A stretch of DNA of 64,000 bases from Stereum hirsutum FP-91666 SS1 (Eukaryota > Basidiomycota > Agaricomycetes > Russulales > Stereaceae). Where the stretch lies: assembly GCF_000264905.1 (NCBI RefSeq), contig NW_006763133.1, positions 1,932,329-1,996,328 of the forward strand. Direction: 5' to 3'. This document shows, one piece after another, positions 1 to 11,785 of this stretch. A program made the position numbers and the translations under genes. The notes under the pieces are model-generated. The model did not search any database. It saw only the letters and a program-made list of their open reading frames with translations, and was not told the DNA's origin. The first letter of the stretch is position 1; each line of letters opens with the position of its first letter.

Positions 1-90
1 ACGAAACGCCCTCGACGACGAGGACGGGCGTCCGCTCATCCATGGACATGGTGGACGTGTTGGCGAGCGTGCTGGTCTCGGAGCTCAAAG
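1..90 (+). CDS. 3' part of an unidentified gene (partial)
   Basis: The third forward frame is open from the window edge and reads as ordinary protein (about 29 residues, ending ...VLVSELK). It then meets a good donor, GTGCGT, at 91. The best acceptor (ttcag, ending 295) would give one more codon and a TGA at 298-300, so the gene would end about 320 bp from the convergent TOM40 stop. The implied 205-nt intron is long for this genome, so the last exon is uncertain. No domain is visible and no function is proposed. Confidence 0.3.
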
Positions 91-618
91 GTGCGTGTTT
101 CTGATCGTCTGACTTGGAGGTCGTGGTCGTGGTCGCGGTCGTGGGCGTCATGCGTGCTGCTTGCGCCGGGCGCGTTGTATACGTACTTGGGCTAAGTTAG
201 GAGCTGGGGACGAAGCAGATAGGCTCGGAGGCAACTTCAAGGAGTCGAAGGGACGGAAGTTGCATTCCGAAAACACGAACGTTTGTATTCTTCAGGGTGA
301 TCTGTGGTCCACGATCGCAAACATTACGCAGATACGAAGCCTCACAAAGGCCTCTAGCCGAGAATAAACGATGACCATCGTGTGCGTATTATAGGCGCAA
401 GGCAGAGCATATCGGACGAGTTGGGAGTGAAAATGCGTGACGGTGGACAGCAAGCAAGTATGATATGTAATGGGTTGAAGAGAGGAATGAATGAGTGCGA
501 GGGAGTTGAAGTACTGGAGTCCGACCAAAATATACACAGCGACATGGACATGCGGACGTTTCTAGACTAGATAATGGCATAACTAGCAGGGCATGCAGCG
601 TCGTCAAGTAAGTATTTT
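91..618. other. intergenic / 3' region between the edge gene and TOM40
   Basis: This convergent interval holds the probable last intron of the edge gene and the two 3' untranslated regions. A GGTCGT-rich stretch lies at about 118-150. I see no further gene. Confidence 0.4.
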
Positions 619-2053
619 TCATGGGTACCCTGGCGGAGGGGGCATTCCCATCTCCTCCGGTGTCAAGGTCGTGCTCTCGATCGACACACCCACACCCACC
701 TTCGCAGCGTTCTACAGCGCCATCACCAATAAAAAGGAGTCAATCATCAATTCTACAATGATAACAAGGCTCAAAAAAAGCGTACCTTGAAGTGATCAAT
801 CTCACCCGCAACGGTGAAAGTGAACGTCGGCGCGAACCTCTGTTCCAACAACGCCGAGACCTTCCCCGTCGAATCCACCTGGGCCCTAAACGTCGACATC
901 CTCAAATCATACTTTGCCCCCAACGTCGCAATCGCGTCTCTCCTCGCCGGCGCCGCGATCACCTGCAACTCCGCCGCCGCGTCCACCTTCTCGCTCAACT
1001 TATGCCAATACGTGGCGAGCATCATCCCCGCGGGCTGCACCGTCGCCGTCGCGATCCAGTCCTTGTCCGTTCCGGTGAGTTTGGCGACGTATTGGGTCGT
1101 GAAGTCGGTCTGTTGGGGCGCTTGGCGTTGGTAGATTGTTTCGAAACCGAGGGCGAGGTTTTTGCTGATGGATTGGAGGTAGGAGCCGACATAGATCCCG
1201 TTGAGGTCGAGGGGGGAGGGGTTGATCGCTTTTACGTTCATGTTGAAGTCTTGGCCTCCGTAGTCCTGCTCGAGCTGGATCATGTTCTGGCCTGCTTGAC
1301 CGGAGAACTAGCAAGACAAAGGACATTTTTTGAGTTGGGCTTTAGTTGGCGATGTATTCTGTGGGAGATGAGGACAGACACGAGCGACGTACCTGGGCCT
1401 GAATTTTTGAGACATTTGTAGGTGACCAGCCCTGGTTCAACCGTGCGTTGACAGCACCTTCGTGGTCAACGTGGCCCGTCAACAATGTCTATATCCACCA
1501 ACACCACCAGCCAAAGAAGAAGAACACGTTCCGTCAGCTTCAAAAACCCATCATAGCGCGCGAGAAAGAGACACGTACGTTAGCATTGGCGAAGATAGCC
1601 CCAAAATTATACATCGACGGCGACGTCTGCGACGCCAATGAGAACGAATGTGTCACTTGGAACACAGGCTCCATCGACAGTCCCTTCGTCAGGTCCGCTC
1701 GCGCGCCATCGAAGAAGAAGTTCGTCAGGTGCGTGTCTGTCAATGTTTCGCAGTATCAAGTTCGTCAGCATCCTCTATCCATCATATCCATCACGGAGCA
1801 CAAGGGAACGAGTTGAGAATAAAGGACACGCACTTTTGACCTCCTTCTGCAGGTTCTCCACCGAGCCAGGATTGGACAACCCAAGCGCCGCTCTCCACCC
1901 CGAGAAACGATTATACGCATTCGAGAGGGGCGACAAAAACGTCGGTTTGCTCGACGATGACGAGGCCAAAGCTGACGAAGACGAGGGTGTGGAGACGGGA
2001 TATGACGGGTATGAAGGTGGTAACTTTTCTGAGGAGGGGATGGCGGTGGCCAT
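619..2053 (-). CDS. TOM40: mitochondrial import receptor subunit TOM40
   Basis: TOM40 is the beta-barrel pore of the TOM complex in the mitochondrial outer membrane, through which nearly all nuclear-encoded precursors enter. Five exons fit in phase: 2053-1834, 1736-1579, 1488-1393, 1307-786 and 711-619, giving 362 residues, normal for a fungal Tom40. Residues 1-50 are a Ser/Pro-rich cytosolic tail. The porin fold follows with family-typical stretches: DGARADLTKGLS, VFQVTHSFSL, GAIFANAN, GAVNARLNQGWSP and, near the end, GEIDHFKNAAKVG with VGVGVSIE. It ends in a Pro-rich tail after PEEMGMPP. The ATG at 2053 has GCC after it and is the first in frame before the conserved core. Identity rests on recognised family motifs. 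Confidence 0.95.
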
Positions 2054-2837
2054 GGTGGGCGGTGAGCGCAGTGTCTGCTCTGCCAGTGGGACGCGTCGCT
2101 GAGGTCACGACGTTTCCCGTGCGGAAAATGTTGCCGCGCGCACAAATAACCACAAATCCCTTCCGTCCTCGTCCGGCCCCAACGAACCTCGCGCCACCCG
2201 GGCCACACGTTGTCCTGCCCTCATTCCTCTCATTTTATGCTATTGGGGTTCTGCCCGTATGTATCGTTGTATAGCCTCAGGCCAATCGGAAGGTCGTGTG
2301 TTATCCTATTCACACCTCATGTCACATCCCACGAATATTTTTACACCGAGCAAATATATAAAAATCGTAAAGGGACCGTAGCCGGCAGCGTGTCTTTTCT
2401 GTCTAATCGTCAAGGTGTCGTAAGTGTTCAGCGGGGGGTTAAGAAAGTAGTGGGAGATCGGTGTCGCAGGATACAAGACGATATAATAAAACAGAGTACT
2501 GCACAAGGGGGAGTAAAGGAGCCAAAGAACGGAGAGAGTCCATCAAACAAACAAAGAAGAAAAAACGCAAAAGTTTACATACCCGAAACTCGCTCGCTGG
2601 CTCAAACTTGTGGCAACGAGGGATGACCGCTCCGAAATAGGCGGCATACAAAAAAGGGGAATGGGGGAGAGATGCACAGAACCGTAACAGGGAAAAAAAT
2701 ATAGGTCGGAAGGGGAACAAATTTGGTCGTCGGTGAATAGATAAAGCAGAACAGGAGGAAAGAAGAGCGAGAAATACAACCCCGGCGCCTACACCCTAGT
2801 CGTCATCAACTTCCATCGAACCATCCGAGCCGCATCT
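2054..2837. other. intergenic region upstream of TOM40
   Basis: This 784-bp gap lies between the TOM40 start (minus) and the stop of the next minus-strand gene. It should hold the TOM40 promoter and the 3' UTR of the coiled-coil gene. An AT-rich TATATAAAA lies at about 2356-2364 but is better oriented for plus-strand transcription, where no gene follows. I see no coding exon. Confidence 0.4.
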
Positions 2838-4565
2838 TTACCATTCACCAGGCCACCAGCCACGTTCCATGGCGGCACCGGGTCTGTACGCCGCAGGGGG
2901 AGCAGGGGGAGGGGGAGCCTTCCTGACTCTCCTCCGCCTGGGCTCCTCCACGTATTCCTCCTCGAAGACGTCATCTTCGACTGTGACCGGCACTTCCTCG
3001 ACGACTTCCTCTTGTGTCTCCACGAGCACTTCAATAGAAGTGGTACGAGGGAGAGTAGAGGTGGAGGACGTGGTGTACGGAGAGGGTGTGGGAGAGGCGG
3101 CACGGCGTGTGTTGGCTGGAGGAGGAGCGACGGTGGAAACGGGAGGAACGGGGGTTTCTATTTGGATGTGGGTCTGGGTCTGGGTTACGGTGCGGACTTG
3201 GACGGCGGTTTCGGTCAAGACGATGGGCGGAAGAGGGATTTCCTATAAACGAAAACAGAAAGAGCAGGTCAGTAAATTATATTCGAGATAAGATTGTGGA
3301 GGGGACTGTGATCTGAGCACCGGCCTGCGCCGTGGTGTATTGATCGAAGGAGGTATGCATGCTGCCACAGTGCCACAGATGAGATGAATCTGGAACGGCT
3401 AAAGCATGGGGGAAGGACGGCATATCACGTGTGAAGACGCGACGCGAATGTTGAGATCCGTCGATCACTCAGTTGATTTCCCCCACAAACACGACGCGAC
3501 GCGACGCGACACGGATAAGATAAAGAAACACAACACGAAGCAGACCAGTGCTCAGATCACAGGACGGGGGGACGAGGGGGACAAGAGAGGAAGGAGGAAA
3601 AACCGTTGTCCCCCAAGCCCGGACGAAGGAGGGTGGGGATGTGTGGGGGGTGAGGATGGACGACAATAGGACGCTAACTGACTGAAACTTGAAGTGAGAT
3701 AGAGAGGTAGAGATCAAGAAAGTGTATATGAATGTGTCGTGTGGTCGGAAACCTCCTTCGTCTCAGAGCTCGGAACGGCGTTGGAGGGGTGGCGGTACCT
3801 TGTTGGGGACGACTCTGCGCTTCGGGCTTGCGGGTTGTTCGTAGATGTACTCTTCTTCGACCTCTGCTTCGTTGCCAAGAGCACTGTAGAGACGAAACCG
3901 AGGTAAGCGCGCGTTCTATACCTATATAGTAAGAAAAGTACTACTTACGCAAGTCGCTCCATGATCCACGCTTCACGGCGAGAAGCATCATGCTCCCTGC
4001 GGTTGACAGTCTCCTCACGACGACTGATCTCGCGCTCGCGCTCGGCGATCTTGAGCTCACGAGCAAGGATATCCTCGAAGCGAGTGTTGCTCTCTTTCCA
4101 CCATCCCGGAGGCGTCATAGCGCCTTCCTCTTTGACGACCTCCTTGACCACCGTCTGGATCGGCATGGGCTCATAGGTAGCCTGGGCAATGACAGGGCAT
4201 GCAGGGCAGGGAGGAGGGGCGGGAGGGATGACACCTCCGGGAGCACCGGCGAGCAGTTCTGCCTCACGGCGAGCGACCTCTGCTTCGCGAAGAGCGACGT
4301 CCCTCTCGCGGGTGATGAGAGCCTGGGAGCGTTTGGGGCTCAGAAGACTGAGAACACCTTGGCTTGCGAGAGGGTCGGATGGGTTAGCACCGGGGGCAGT
4401 TTGGCTGGGAAGGGAGAGCATGACGGCGAGGACGGCGAGGATGAGGGAGAGGACGAGGAGAAGGGTGGTGGATGAGATCGTTCTATGGTGGTGATGAGTC
4501 GACCTCGAGGAGCGATGGGTCGAGTCGTGCTCGCGATCACGATGGGAAGACGAAGGTTGAGCCAT
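2838..4565 (-). CDS. single-pass membrane protein with coiled coil, unknown family
   Basis: The model has three exons in phase (4565-3949, 3883-3799, 3242-2838) and 368 residues. Residues 1-28 are polar and His/Ser/Arg-rich. One strong hydrophobic helix (about 33-54, LLLVLSLILAVLAVMLSL) should anchor the protein. Heptad-like Glu/Arg helices follow (ITRERDVALREAEVARREAE; later REREISRREETVNRREHDAS), split by a Pro/Cys segment (PPAPPPCPACPV) and the motif TPPGWWKESNTRFEDIL. The C-terminal 130 residues are Thr/Val/Glu-rich and end in a basic, Pro-rich tail. I do not recognise the family. A membrane-tethered coiled-coil adaptor is inference only. The second intron (3243-3798, 556 nt) is about seven times the local norm and might hide an exon. 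The ATG at 4565 sits just before the polar N-terminus; an ATG-less extension upstream is also open. Confidence 0.75.
3491..3510. repeat. short tandem repeat (GCGAC)n
   Basis: Four consecutive 5-mers, the first imperfect (ACGAC) and three exact (GCGAC), lie inside the unusually long intron of the coiled-coil gene. No function is implied. Confidence 0.7.
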
Positions 4566-5047
4566 CCTGACGCTTATCGAGTTCGAGGGCGACAAGGATG
4601 TGGTCTGGCGGGTGCGCAGGGTGGAAGCAATTGTGGGTGCAATGGTGAAAATGTGGACGGGGATCAAAAACTAATGTCACAGAAACAAATCAAGGAAGAT
4701 ACAGAGGAGAAGAGACGCTGAGAAGACGGTAGATGAGAGAAATCGTGAGGGAAGATGGAGGTAAGAGGAAGAAAAGCAACCTCACTGTTCGTTTTCTCCT
4801 CTTCTGGACATTATTTGGATTACCAAATAGTGTACAAACAAGTCGTGTTTGCCTCGTGTATCAAAAATTCCAAGATGGTTATCGGCGCGATTTCCAGAAG
4901 AAAAGACAAAAGGCCGGAAGAACACGGGACCAGATTCGACAAAGATGGAAGCATTCGGCGCCGATGCCGGCAAATGCCTCCGTGAGGCGCTCCTCGTGAC
5001 CACAACGCGTTGGGCCGCGCGCGTCCAGCTCACGGTCAACCACCACC
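4566..5047. other. divergent intergenic region
   Basis: This 482-bp interval separates two head-to-head start codons (coiled-coil gene, minus; Nur1-like gene, plus) and so should contain both promoters. I see no convincing TATA box and no coding exon. Confidence 0.4.
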
Positions 5048-6551
5048 ATGAGTCTCCGCAGAGTCGCTCAGGCTAACCATGCAATAGCATCCCCCAGGTC
5101 TTCATTGTCTTCGTCGTCAGCCTCTCAATCCACAATGACCTCGCCCACAACCCCAGACAAAGAGAAAATATTTCCTGTCACCCCCAGGCAGCCGCGCACC
5201 TCACACCACCAGATCATCCGTTCTCCTCTCCTTTCGCCGTCATTATCCGAGGTCAGACCTTTCGACTGGGAGGCAGCGAAATCAAATCGACCGCCGCCAT
5301 ATGCATCACCACTCAAGGCCAAGTCGCGAAGACAGAGCGCGGTCCCGAATGGTGCCTTGGGTTCACCTACGAAAGGTCCAGGGAAGAGAGTAGTCAGGAA
5401 GAAGAGCCTCTATGAAAAGTGCGTGCATACCCTCTTCTTGACCCCATGCAGTAGTTAATGTAATCTGTAGGATGACGTCCCTACCATCTCGTGTCTTGTT
5501 CGAACTCTCCCTCCTCCCTCAGAGCATTCCATGGCCAAACGCCAAAAACTCAGCCCGCATGATCGGAGGGTCCCTGCACTTCCTCCACTTCATTATCCGC
5601 GTCTCCCAAATCCGCAACGTCCCAGACTCGGACATCGGTTGGGAAGACATGTATCACGAAGACACCGGCTCTTCCTGGTTCGACTGGGTCCGTCATCCTC
5701 CCTCCTCTCGTCTAGCCCTAACTTCTAAGCCTCTTGTCCACAGACCGTCCCAATGACTCTCCTACTACTAGTTATCACGATCCTGAACGCCCTCTCCCTC
5801 TTCTACCACACCAAACTCTACCACCTCCACTCCCAATCCGCACCCGTAAACTCCCCCAACGCCCGCTTCGTATCCACCCCCGCCCCCAACAGCACCTCTT
5901 TCCCCATGCGTCTCCGCACGCACCTCATCTCCGCCTTCTTCGCATTCTGGCGCTTCCTTCTCGGGATCGACGGGAAAAGGATGCTTGAAGATGGGGCAGG
6001 AGGAGGTAAGGGGAGGGTACAGGAACTGGAGGTGTGGACGCCGGAGGAGGGCGAGATGACGTTTTTCTGTGTGTATTCGCCTTTGCACGCGATGTTGTGG
6101 ATGGTGTGGAACTCGGGGAACTGGATCTTGGTGTTTTTATTGATGGGGGCGTTGACGACGACGGTGAGTTCCTTATTCACGCACGAGATATCTGGGGTGT
6201 TTGGCTGAATTGATGTGCTATTTCTTTTCGTTATGGTCAGATGAGGTCGTTGACACAGGCGTATGAGGGCTTGTTGAAGGATAAAGCGATCATCGCTGCT
6301 GAGGTTATGCATGAGTACGACTCGAAGGTACGTCTTTGCCTTGCGCCACAACATCCACGTCTCTGCCTTCGCGCCACAATATCTACCTCCTAACCTATCC
6401 TCACTACATCTCATCTCCTCGTTTCCTTACTCATGGCTAACATCATATTCATCGTGAACAGTTCGTCAACCCACGCGTGAACCCGATACGGAGCGACGCA
6501 TGCGTCCAGACACATCAGAGCGAGATGGTCAACCCGTTCGAGGACGACTGA
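5048..6551 (+). CDS. Nur1/Mug154-family nuclear rim protein
   Basis: Five exons in phase (5048-5418, 5471-5687, 5744-6163, 6241-6327, 6462-6551) give 394 residues. The family (DUF2418) comprises nuclear-envelope membrane proteins; budding yeast Nur1 helps tether rDNA and telomeres at the nuclear periphery with Heh1. Visible here: a Ser/Pro-rich basic N-terminus (1-124), the conserved segments around SLPSRVLFELSLLPQSIPW and GWEDMYHEDTGSSWFDW, two hydrophobic helices (about TLLLLVITILNALSLF and WNSGNWILVFLLMGAL), and the signature C-terminus MHEYDSKFVNPRVNP followed by THQSEMVNPFEDD. The motif order matches the family closely. The role in rDNA silencing is known for yeast and inferred here. Confidence 0.9.
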
Positions 6552-7122
6552 TTGAGTATCACAGTCGCTGCATCATTAACAATGCGCTGCGTTGTTCGAT
6601 GTATCGTTCGTGCTGTGTCTGACTGTCGGCGTGTATCCGTCGTGGTCGAACTGCTGCTGCTTCTGTTGTTTTTTCTTTTCTTTTCACCCGATTTTCTCCG
6701 TTTTACTTGAGGAGCCGTTGCCGTCATCCAGTGATATCCACACATTTCTACTTCCATATTTCCATTCATCCACTCATGGACGCATCCAGGGATCTTTCTC
6801 TCTTCGTAGCACTTCATTTTACTTCACTTCACGTCACGTCGCAATCCATGGCCCCCGCCCCCGGGTCCCTTGCTGTCTCCCGCCAGAGCATTCACAGTTA
6901 CATACAATGGAAAGTCTGCTGCACTCATTCGTCTCAAATTCAAAAATACATTTTGTTTGCTCCAAGATCCGCCCAGCAATGACGATCGTAGAACTACGTC
7001 CCGAAAAGAGCAAGCCCAACAAGCGGGATATCTAATAGCGTGTCGACCAATTGAATGATACATGTACAGAGTATACAACATTGACTTGAATTGGCATCAC
7101 AGAAAAAGGCTAACGGTCACAG
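6552..7122. other. convergent intergenic region
   Basis: This 571-bp gap lies between the stops of the Nur1-like gene and FBP1. It contains T-rich 3' UTR sequence (around 6660-6690) and no supported gene. Confidence 0.4.
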
Positions 7123-8667
7123 TCATGCCTTCTCCTGCTGATAAAACTTCGTCAGGTCCAGCACGTCGTCTTTGCTGCCGAGGAAGACGGAACAGCGTTC
7201 GTGGATGTCTTTAGGCTGGATATCCAAGATGCGCTTCGTCCCCGTCGTCGCCAATCCGCCCGCCTATAAACACACATACACACAATCAGCACACCCTCTA
7301 GCACACTGATCTTCCCCGACAAAATAAAATGGCGTAAGACTCACCTGCTCCGTCAAAAACGCCATCGGAAACGCCTCATAAAGCAACCTCAACTTCCCAC
7401 TCTTACTCTTCTTATCATCCGGATACCCAAAGATACCGCCATACAACAACGTCCGATGCACATCCGCCACCATACTCCCGATATACCTTGCCGAATACGG
7501 ACTCTTGCCCGGCGTGGTCGGGAACTTGATCGAGTTCAGGTAGTTCGTCACGGGCGGGTGGAAGTACATCGCGTTGCCCTCGTTGAAGGAATAGATCTTG
7601 CCCCGGGAGGGGATCTTGATGTCTGGATGGGTGAGGATGAATTCGCCGAGGGCGGCGTCGAGGGTGTAGCCGTTGACGCCGTCGCCGGTTGTGAGGACTA
7701 GGTTGGCGGAGGAACCGTACCTGCGAGGATGGAGTTGGGAGGGGTGAGAAGGAAAGAGTTGGTTAGAATATGTGGGAGGTGGGATTGGTGGGTAGGGTGG
7801 GATGTGGGATGGACGTACATGGTGTAGCCTGCGGCGACCATCGTGCTCCCAGGCTGTAATACGTCCTCGATCGTCCCTTTCGACCCATCTTTCTGCACGA
7901 ACAAAAAAACCAAGGCACATATCAACACACACATTCTCCACCCCAACTCAAAACACCCAATGGGAGCTCGACAAATTGATTGACGCCAAGAAAGAAAAAG
8001 AAAACTCACGATCTTGTAAATCCCAAAGATCGTCCCGATATTCACACCAGCGTCGATATTGCTGCTCCCGTCCAGTGGGTCAAACACGACGCAGTACTTC
8101 CCTTTGTATTTATCCTCGATGATCACCGCGTTTTCGAGTTCCTCAGAGACGAGCACTGCGGTCTTTCCGGAGGCGCGGAGGGCGTTGATCATGATATCGT
8201 TGGAGAGCACGTCGAGCTTCTTTTGCTCTTCGCCTTGGACGTTAGTGTCGCCTGCGAGCCCGACGCTACAGATGATAATGATATGCGATCATGGAGCGAT
8301 GTCGATGAGTTGAGTGGCACGAATTGTGGTCGACGGCGACGGCGAGCGAAGAGAAACGCGGATCAGGGCAGATCATCGGAATAGGGGCTAAAGGCAAACG
8401 CACAGATTGATCAATCTCGCTTTCCGCACATTCGTCGCAATGAACTTGGATGTGAGCTGGATAGCGGTCAGGAGCAGCGTGAGGTCTCCGGTCGCCTGTG
8501 CGCCGAGACGATAGCCCTCTGTGAGGACATGGCTGTGAAGGAGATGGAAGGATGCTCGAGATCAGCACACGACTTGAATCGATGGCCTCACTGCGCCACG
8601 GACAACTAAGGAGTACGCACCGGGTGAGGGTGATGACATCGGTATCGGGCTGTCCTTCCTGGGCCAT
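7123..8667 (-). CDS. FBP1: fructose-1,6-bisphosphatase
   Basis: This cytosolic enzyme hydrolyses fructose 1,6-bisphosphate to fructose 6-phosphate, the committed step of gluconeogenesis. It is Mg-dependent and inhibited by AMP. Six exons in phase (8667-8621, 8532-8404, 8265-8010, 7892-7819, 7720-7345, 7263-7123) give 340 residues, the usual length. The metal/phosphate-binding signature [10 protein letters not shown] is at about 121-130. Other hallmarks are [16 protein letters not shown]-type [23 protein letters not shown] and [12 protein letters not shown](T)EQAGG. The last exon supplies the substrate-binding end ([11 protein letters not shown]). Transcription of the yeast gene is glucose-repressed; I see no decisive operator here. 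Confidence 0.96.
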
Positions 8668-9741
8668 GATGAATAGAGAGGTGGATTGTGTTCAAGTGAG
8701 GAAGGTCGATTGAGAAAGAGACTGAGGAGTGCGAAGAAGAGTACGAGTTTAGGTAGTGATGGGAGAGAACAAGGGGAGATTCGGGATGTTGCGTCTGGAG
8801 ATGGGCCTGTGATAAATACTCCAGTAGGACGTATGTGAGGACGTCGAGTGGGTTTATGACGGAGTGCTTGAGAACGACGGTATATCCGTGGCCCGCCTTG
8901 GAGCGGAATGCGGCTGCCCTCCACCACCCCCGGCGACGTACATCTCCGGCCCGCGTATAACATCCCCGCACCGCCAGCTGCCGTGTCCTCTGCTCTTGCT
9001 TGACGTTCACGAACACCGTGACCGGTATGCCGCTATGTCCATCGGTTTATGTGCTAAACGACCTCATCGTCGTGAGGAACTCATCACTTTCTTTGACTGG
9101 CGATGGTCTATGTGTCTTGGGCGACAAACACGCGGGATTTACACCATAAATCTCATGGTGTTGGGCACTGAAACAGGGATCATAGCTCGACTGGTCTAAT
9201 AGGCTCTGCTAGTATCTTTCCTCTCCGATCTCACCCGCGGGCCTTGTTGTGGGCATATCTTCCACATGTGCCTCTGCTGAGTTCTCCGTCCCTCGTACGT
9301 GCCCTCGCTGCTCGAGTTTTATCCTCCGACAACACTCCCACTCGAACCCCCACCGCTCTCACTCGGCCTCACGCCGACCGAACTTCATACTAAGGTCTTC
9401 TACATCTTCGACCAATCCATCTTCTCCTCTTTGCTCGTGTCCATATTTAGTTGCTCCTCGCGTTTCGGACCGTACTTATTCACCCTGACCTTACGATACC
9501 GAGGATAATGTTAATCGTGGGTCTACTCGACCATGAACGCGGCCTCCCGTATGATCGTACTTAGTGTCTAAGGACAGGCTCTTCGGGACTCTACGGATCA
9601 GGACAGAAGTCTTCTCCCAATCACTTGTCAAATCGGTCTCAACCCAAGCCACTCGTCATAGTCCAGAAATAATCATCTAATAGTAGTAAGTAAGTCGTGA
9701 AAAATCATACACAGCACATCCCCAACACCTCAGGCCTCAGA
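8668..9741. other. intergenic region upstream of FBP1, with a possible coding relic
   Basis: This 1.07-kb gap lies between the FBP1 start and the stop of the MFS transporter. The first few hundred bases should be the FBP1 promoter. At about 9299-9508 (+) there is a 69-residue open stretch with plausible protein composition (LTPTELHTKVFYIFDQ, then a hydrophobic run) but no start context, introns or recognised family. It may be a gene remnant. Nothing else is supported. Confidence 0.35.
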
Positions 9742-11785
9742 TCACCCCCTCGCCTCCTTCACCTCCACACTCGTCCCATCATCGGCCTCCACAGGCCCCT
9801 TCTCCAATTTCTTCTCATATGAGACATCATCAGCGACGACAACGTCCACACCACCCTGACTCTCCTCGTCCAGACTCTTCTCCCCGTTCTGTACCCCTTT
9901 CTCTTTCTCCTCTCTTCGGACGGACCACATCTCGAACCCGCGGACTACGAACACCCAGATGCACATCCCACACACGAAACCTATAACACCGAACAGGGAG
10001 AGCCAATCAGCCAATCAGCCAATCCCTACTCGCTCGCACACGTAATAACAAAAAGAACAAAAAAAAACGCACCCAAACTAGCCCTAAACCCTTTCTTATA
10101 CTCCGGCGCCGTCGTGACCGGATACAAAAACTGCTGTATCAGCGTCGTCGTCACCGCCCCCAGCGAATTCATAAACGCGAGCGTCAACGCGCGCACTTGT
10201 GGGTCTTTCCCGCACATCAGGTTCGCCCAGGACATGACGATGGGCGAGAGGGGCCCGTCGAGGCCGGCGAAGAGGTAGGAGGTGATTTTGAGGCCGAGCG
10301 GGACGGACCAGATTACGAGGATTATGGTTCCGAAGAGGAGGCAGGACTGTGATGGGATGGAGGTGGGATTAGACTAGAGAGAGGAGGAGGGGGGAGGGGG
10401 AGGAGAGAGAGGGAAAGGAAAAGGACTGACTAGGAGGCCGACGATGACGCCCATGCGGTGGCCTGTGGCGTCGATGTAGGCAGAGGTGAGGAGCATGACG
10501 ATGATGTTCCATCCAGAGATTGCGGTCGGGATGTTGTTGATCTGGTATACAGACCAGGTATGCTGCGTGTCGTCCTTCAGGAACATTTGCATCTACCCAG
10601 CAATAAAGCAGGCCATCAGCATTTTGATTCAAACAGGACGAACGAGAAGGAATGCATACCACCGTAGTCGAAACCTTCCCGACCGTCGTATTCCAGAACA
10701 TCCACAAAACCGAAAATATCCAAAACTGCCAACTCCTCACCATCCTCCCAAATATCCCCCACCCAAACTCGCCCACCGGTTCCCGCCCCTCACTCCTCAA
10801 CCTCTCCTTACACCTCTCCCTCTCCTCCTCGCTCAAATACCACGCCTTCGTCGTCTCCGGCGTGTCCGGGAAGAAGAAGTACCCGTATATGGCGACGACC
10901 ATGGTCATCACGGATTCGATGATGAAGACCCAGCGCCAGGCGGCGAGGCCGCCGTGGCCGTCTAAGGAGGCTTGAATGGCGGATTGGAGGTAGCCGGAGA
11001 TCATGGTGCCGATGTAGGCGGAGGTAAGGAAGATGGAGGTTCGTTTGCCTAGTTCAGTGCGGCGGTACCAAGAGCCTTTCGAGGTTCAATCAACGAGAGT
11101 CAGCATCGACGGATTCATTGGAGGGTAGAGAGAGAGAGAGCGCACCGAGGATGTATTGGATACCGACGAATGAGGAGCCTTCGAGGAAACCGACGAAGAA
11201 ACGCAGAGGGTAGAGCTGCGCCCAACACCGACCATGGTCAGACGGGCACCAAACGAACAGAGATTGACCGAACTTGAACTTACTTGGTTCGCACTGGTCA
11301 CTTTGTAGGTTACGAGTGTGAAAATCCCCCAGAGAAGCTCCAAACCGGGGAGCAGGATCCTCGGCGGAACCCAAGTTAGGAGTAGATTGCTCGGTATTCC
11401 TCCTAATATCGCTCCGACTTGGAAGCACGTCGTGGCGAGGGTGTATTCGTTCCCGACCATATTCAGGTCCTCCTTCATCCCGCTCACGTACGCGTTCGAC
11501 AGGTTCGCTACACGAGACAGTTAACCGTCAGCCACGCGTTCGGTGCGACACGAACGAAGGTACGGCGGGAACGAATTGAACGGTGAACACGACGAGTGAA
11601 GAGGACGTACCCTGGTCCAACCATTTCGTGAAATACGACAAGCACCCGAACGTCAGGATGAAGAAATCGATCTTGAACAACAACTTCTTCTCGGACGCGC
11701 TCGTTCCAGGCTCATACCACCAGAAGAACTTCGGTCTGTTCTTCCCATACGTCGACGCGAACACGGAGGAAATGAGCGAGGCCAT
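9742..11785 (-). CDS. MFS transporter of the anion:cation symporter (Dal5-like) family
   Basis: Seven exons in phase (11785-11611, 11507-11284, 11215-11146, 11075-10660, 10592-10431, 10346-10073, 9980-9742) give 519 residues with about 12 predicted membrane helices. The family moves organic anions such as allantoate, nicotinate, pantothenate or small peptides across the plasma membrane with protons. Signatures seen: KWLDQANLSNAYVSGMKEDL, which matches the conserved loop after TM1; FQVGAILGGIPSNLLL; RFFVGFLEGSSF; and FFPDTPETTKAWYLSEEER, the cytosolic loop after TM6. The C-terminal tail is Glu/Asp/Lys-rich. An in-frame TAA lies two codons before the ATG at 11785, so the start is firm. Substrate cannot be read from the sequence. 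It is head-to-head with the oxygenase gene. Confidence 0.92.
10003..10026. repeat. tandem CCAATCAG repeat inside an intron
   Basis: Three consecutive 8-mers (the last imperfect) lie in the final intron of the MFS transporter (9981-10072). They resemble CCAAT boxes, but the intronic position argues against promoter function. Confidence 0.6.

Noticed and set aside
792..1421. A 209-codon plus-strand open frame over TOM40
   Set aside because: It is Arg-rich, antisense to TOM40 exon 4 and crosses the TOM40 intron; a shadow of GC-rich coding sequence.
2356..2364. TATATAAAA on the plus strand
   Set aside because: No plus-strand gene follows within 2.6 kb, and it lies about 300 bp from TOM40 in the wrong orientation, so I do not call it a promoter.
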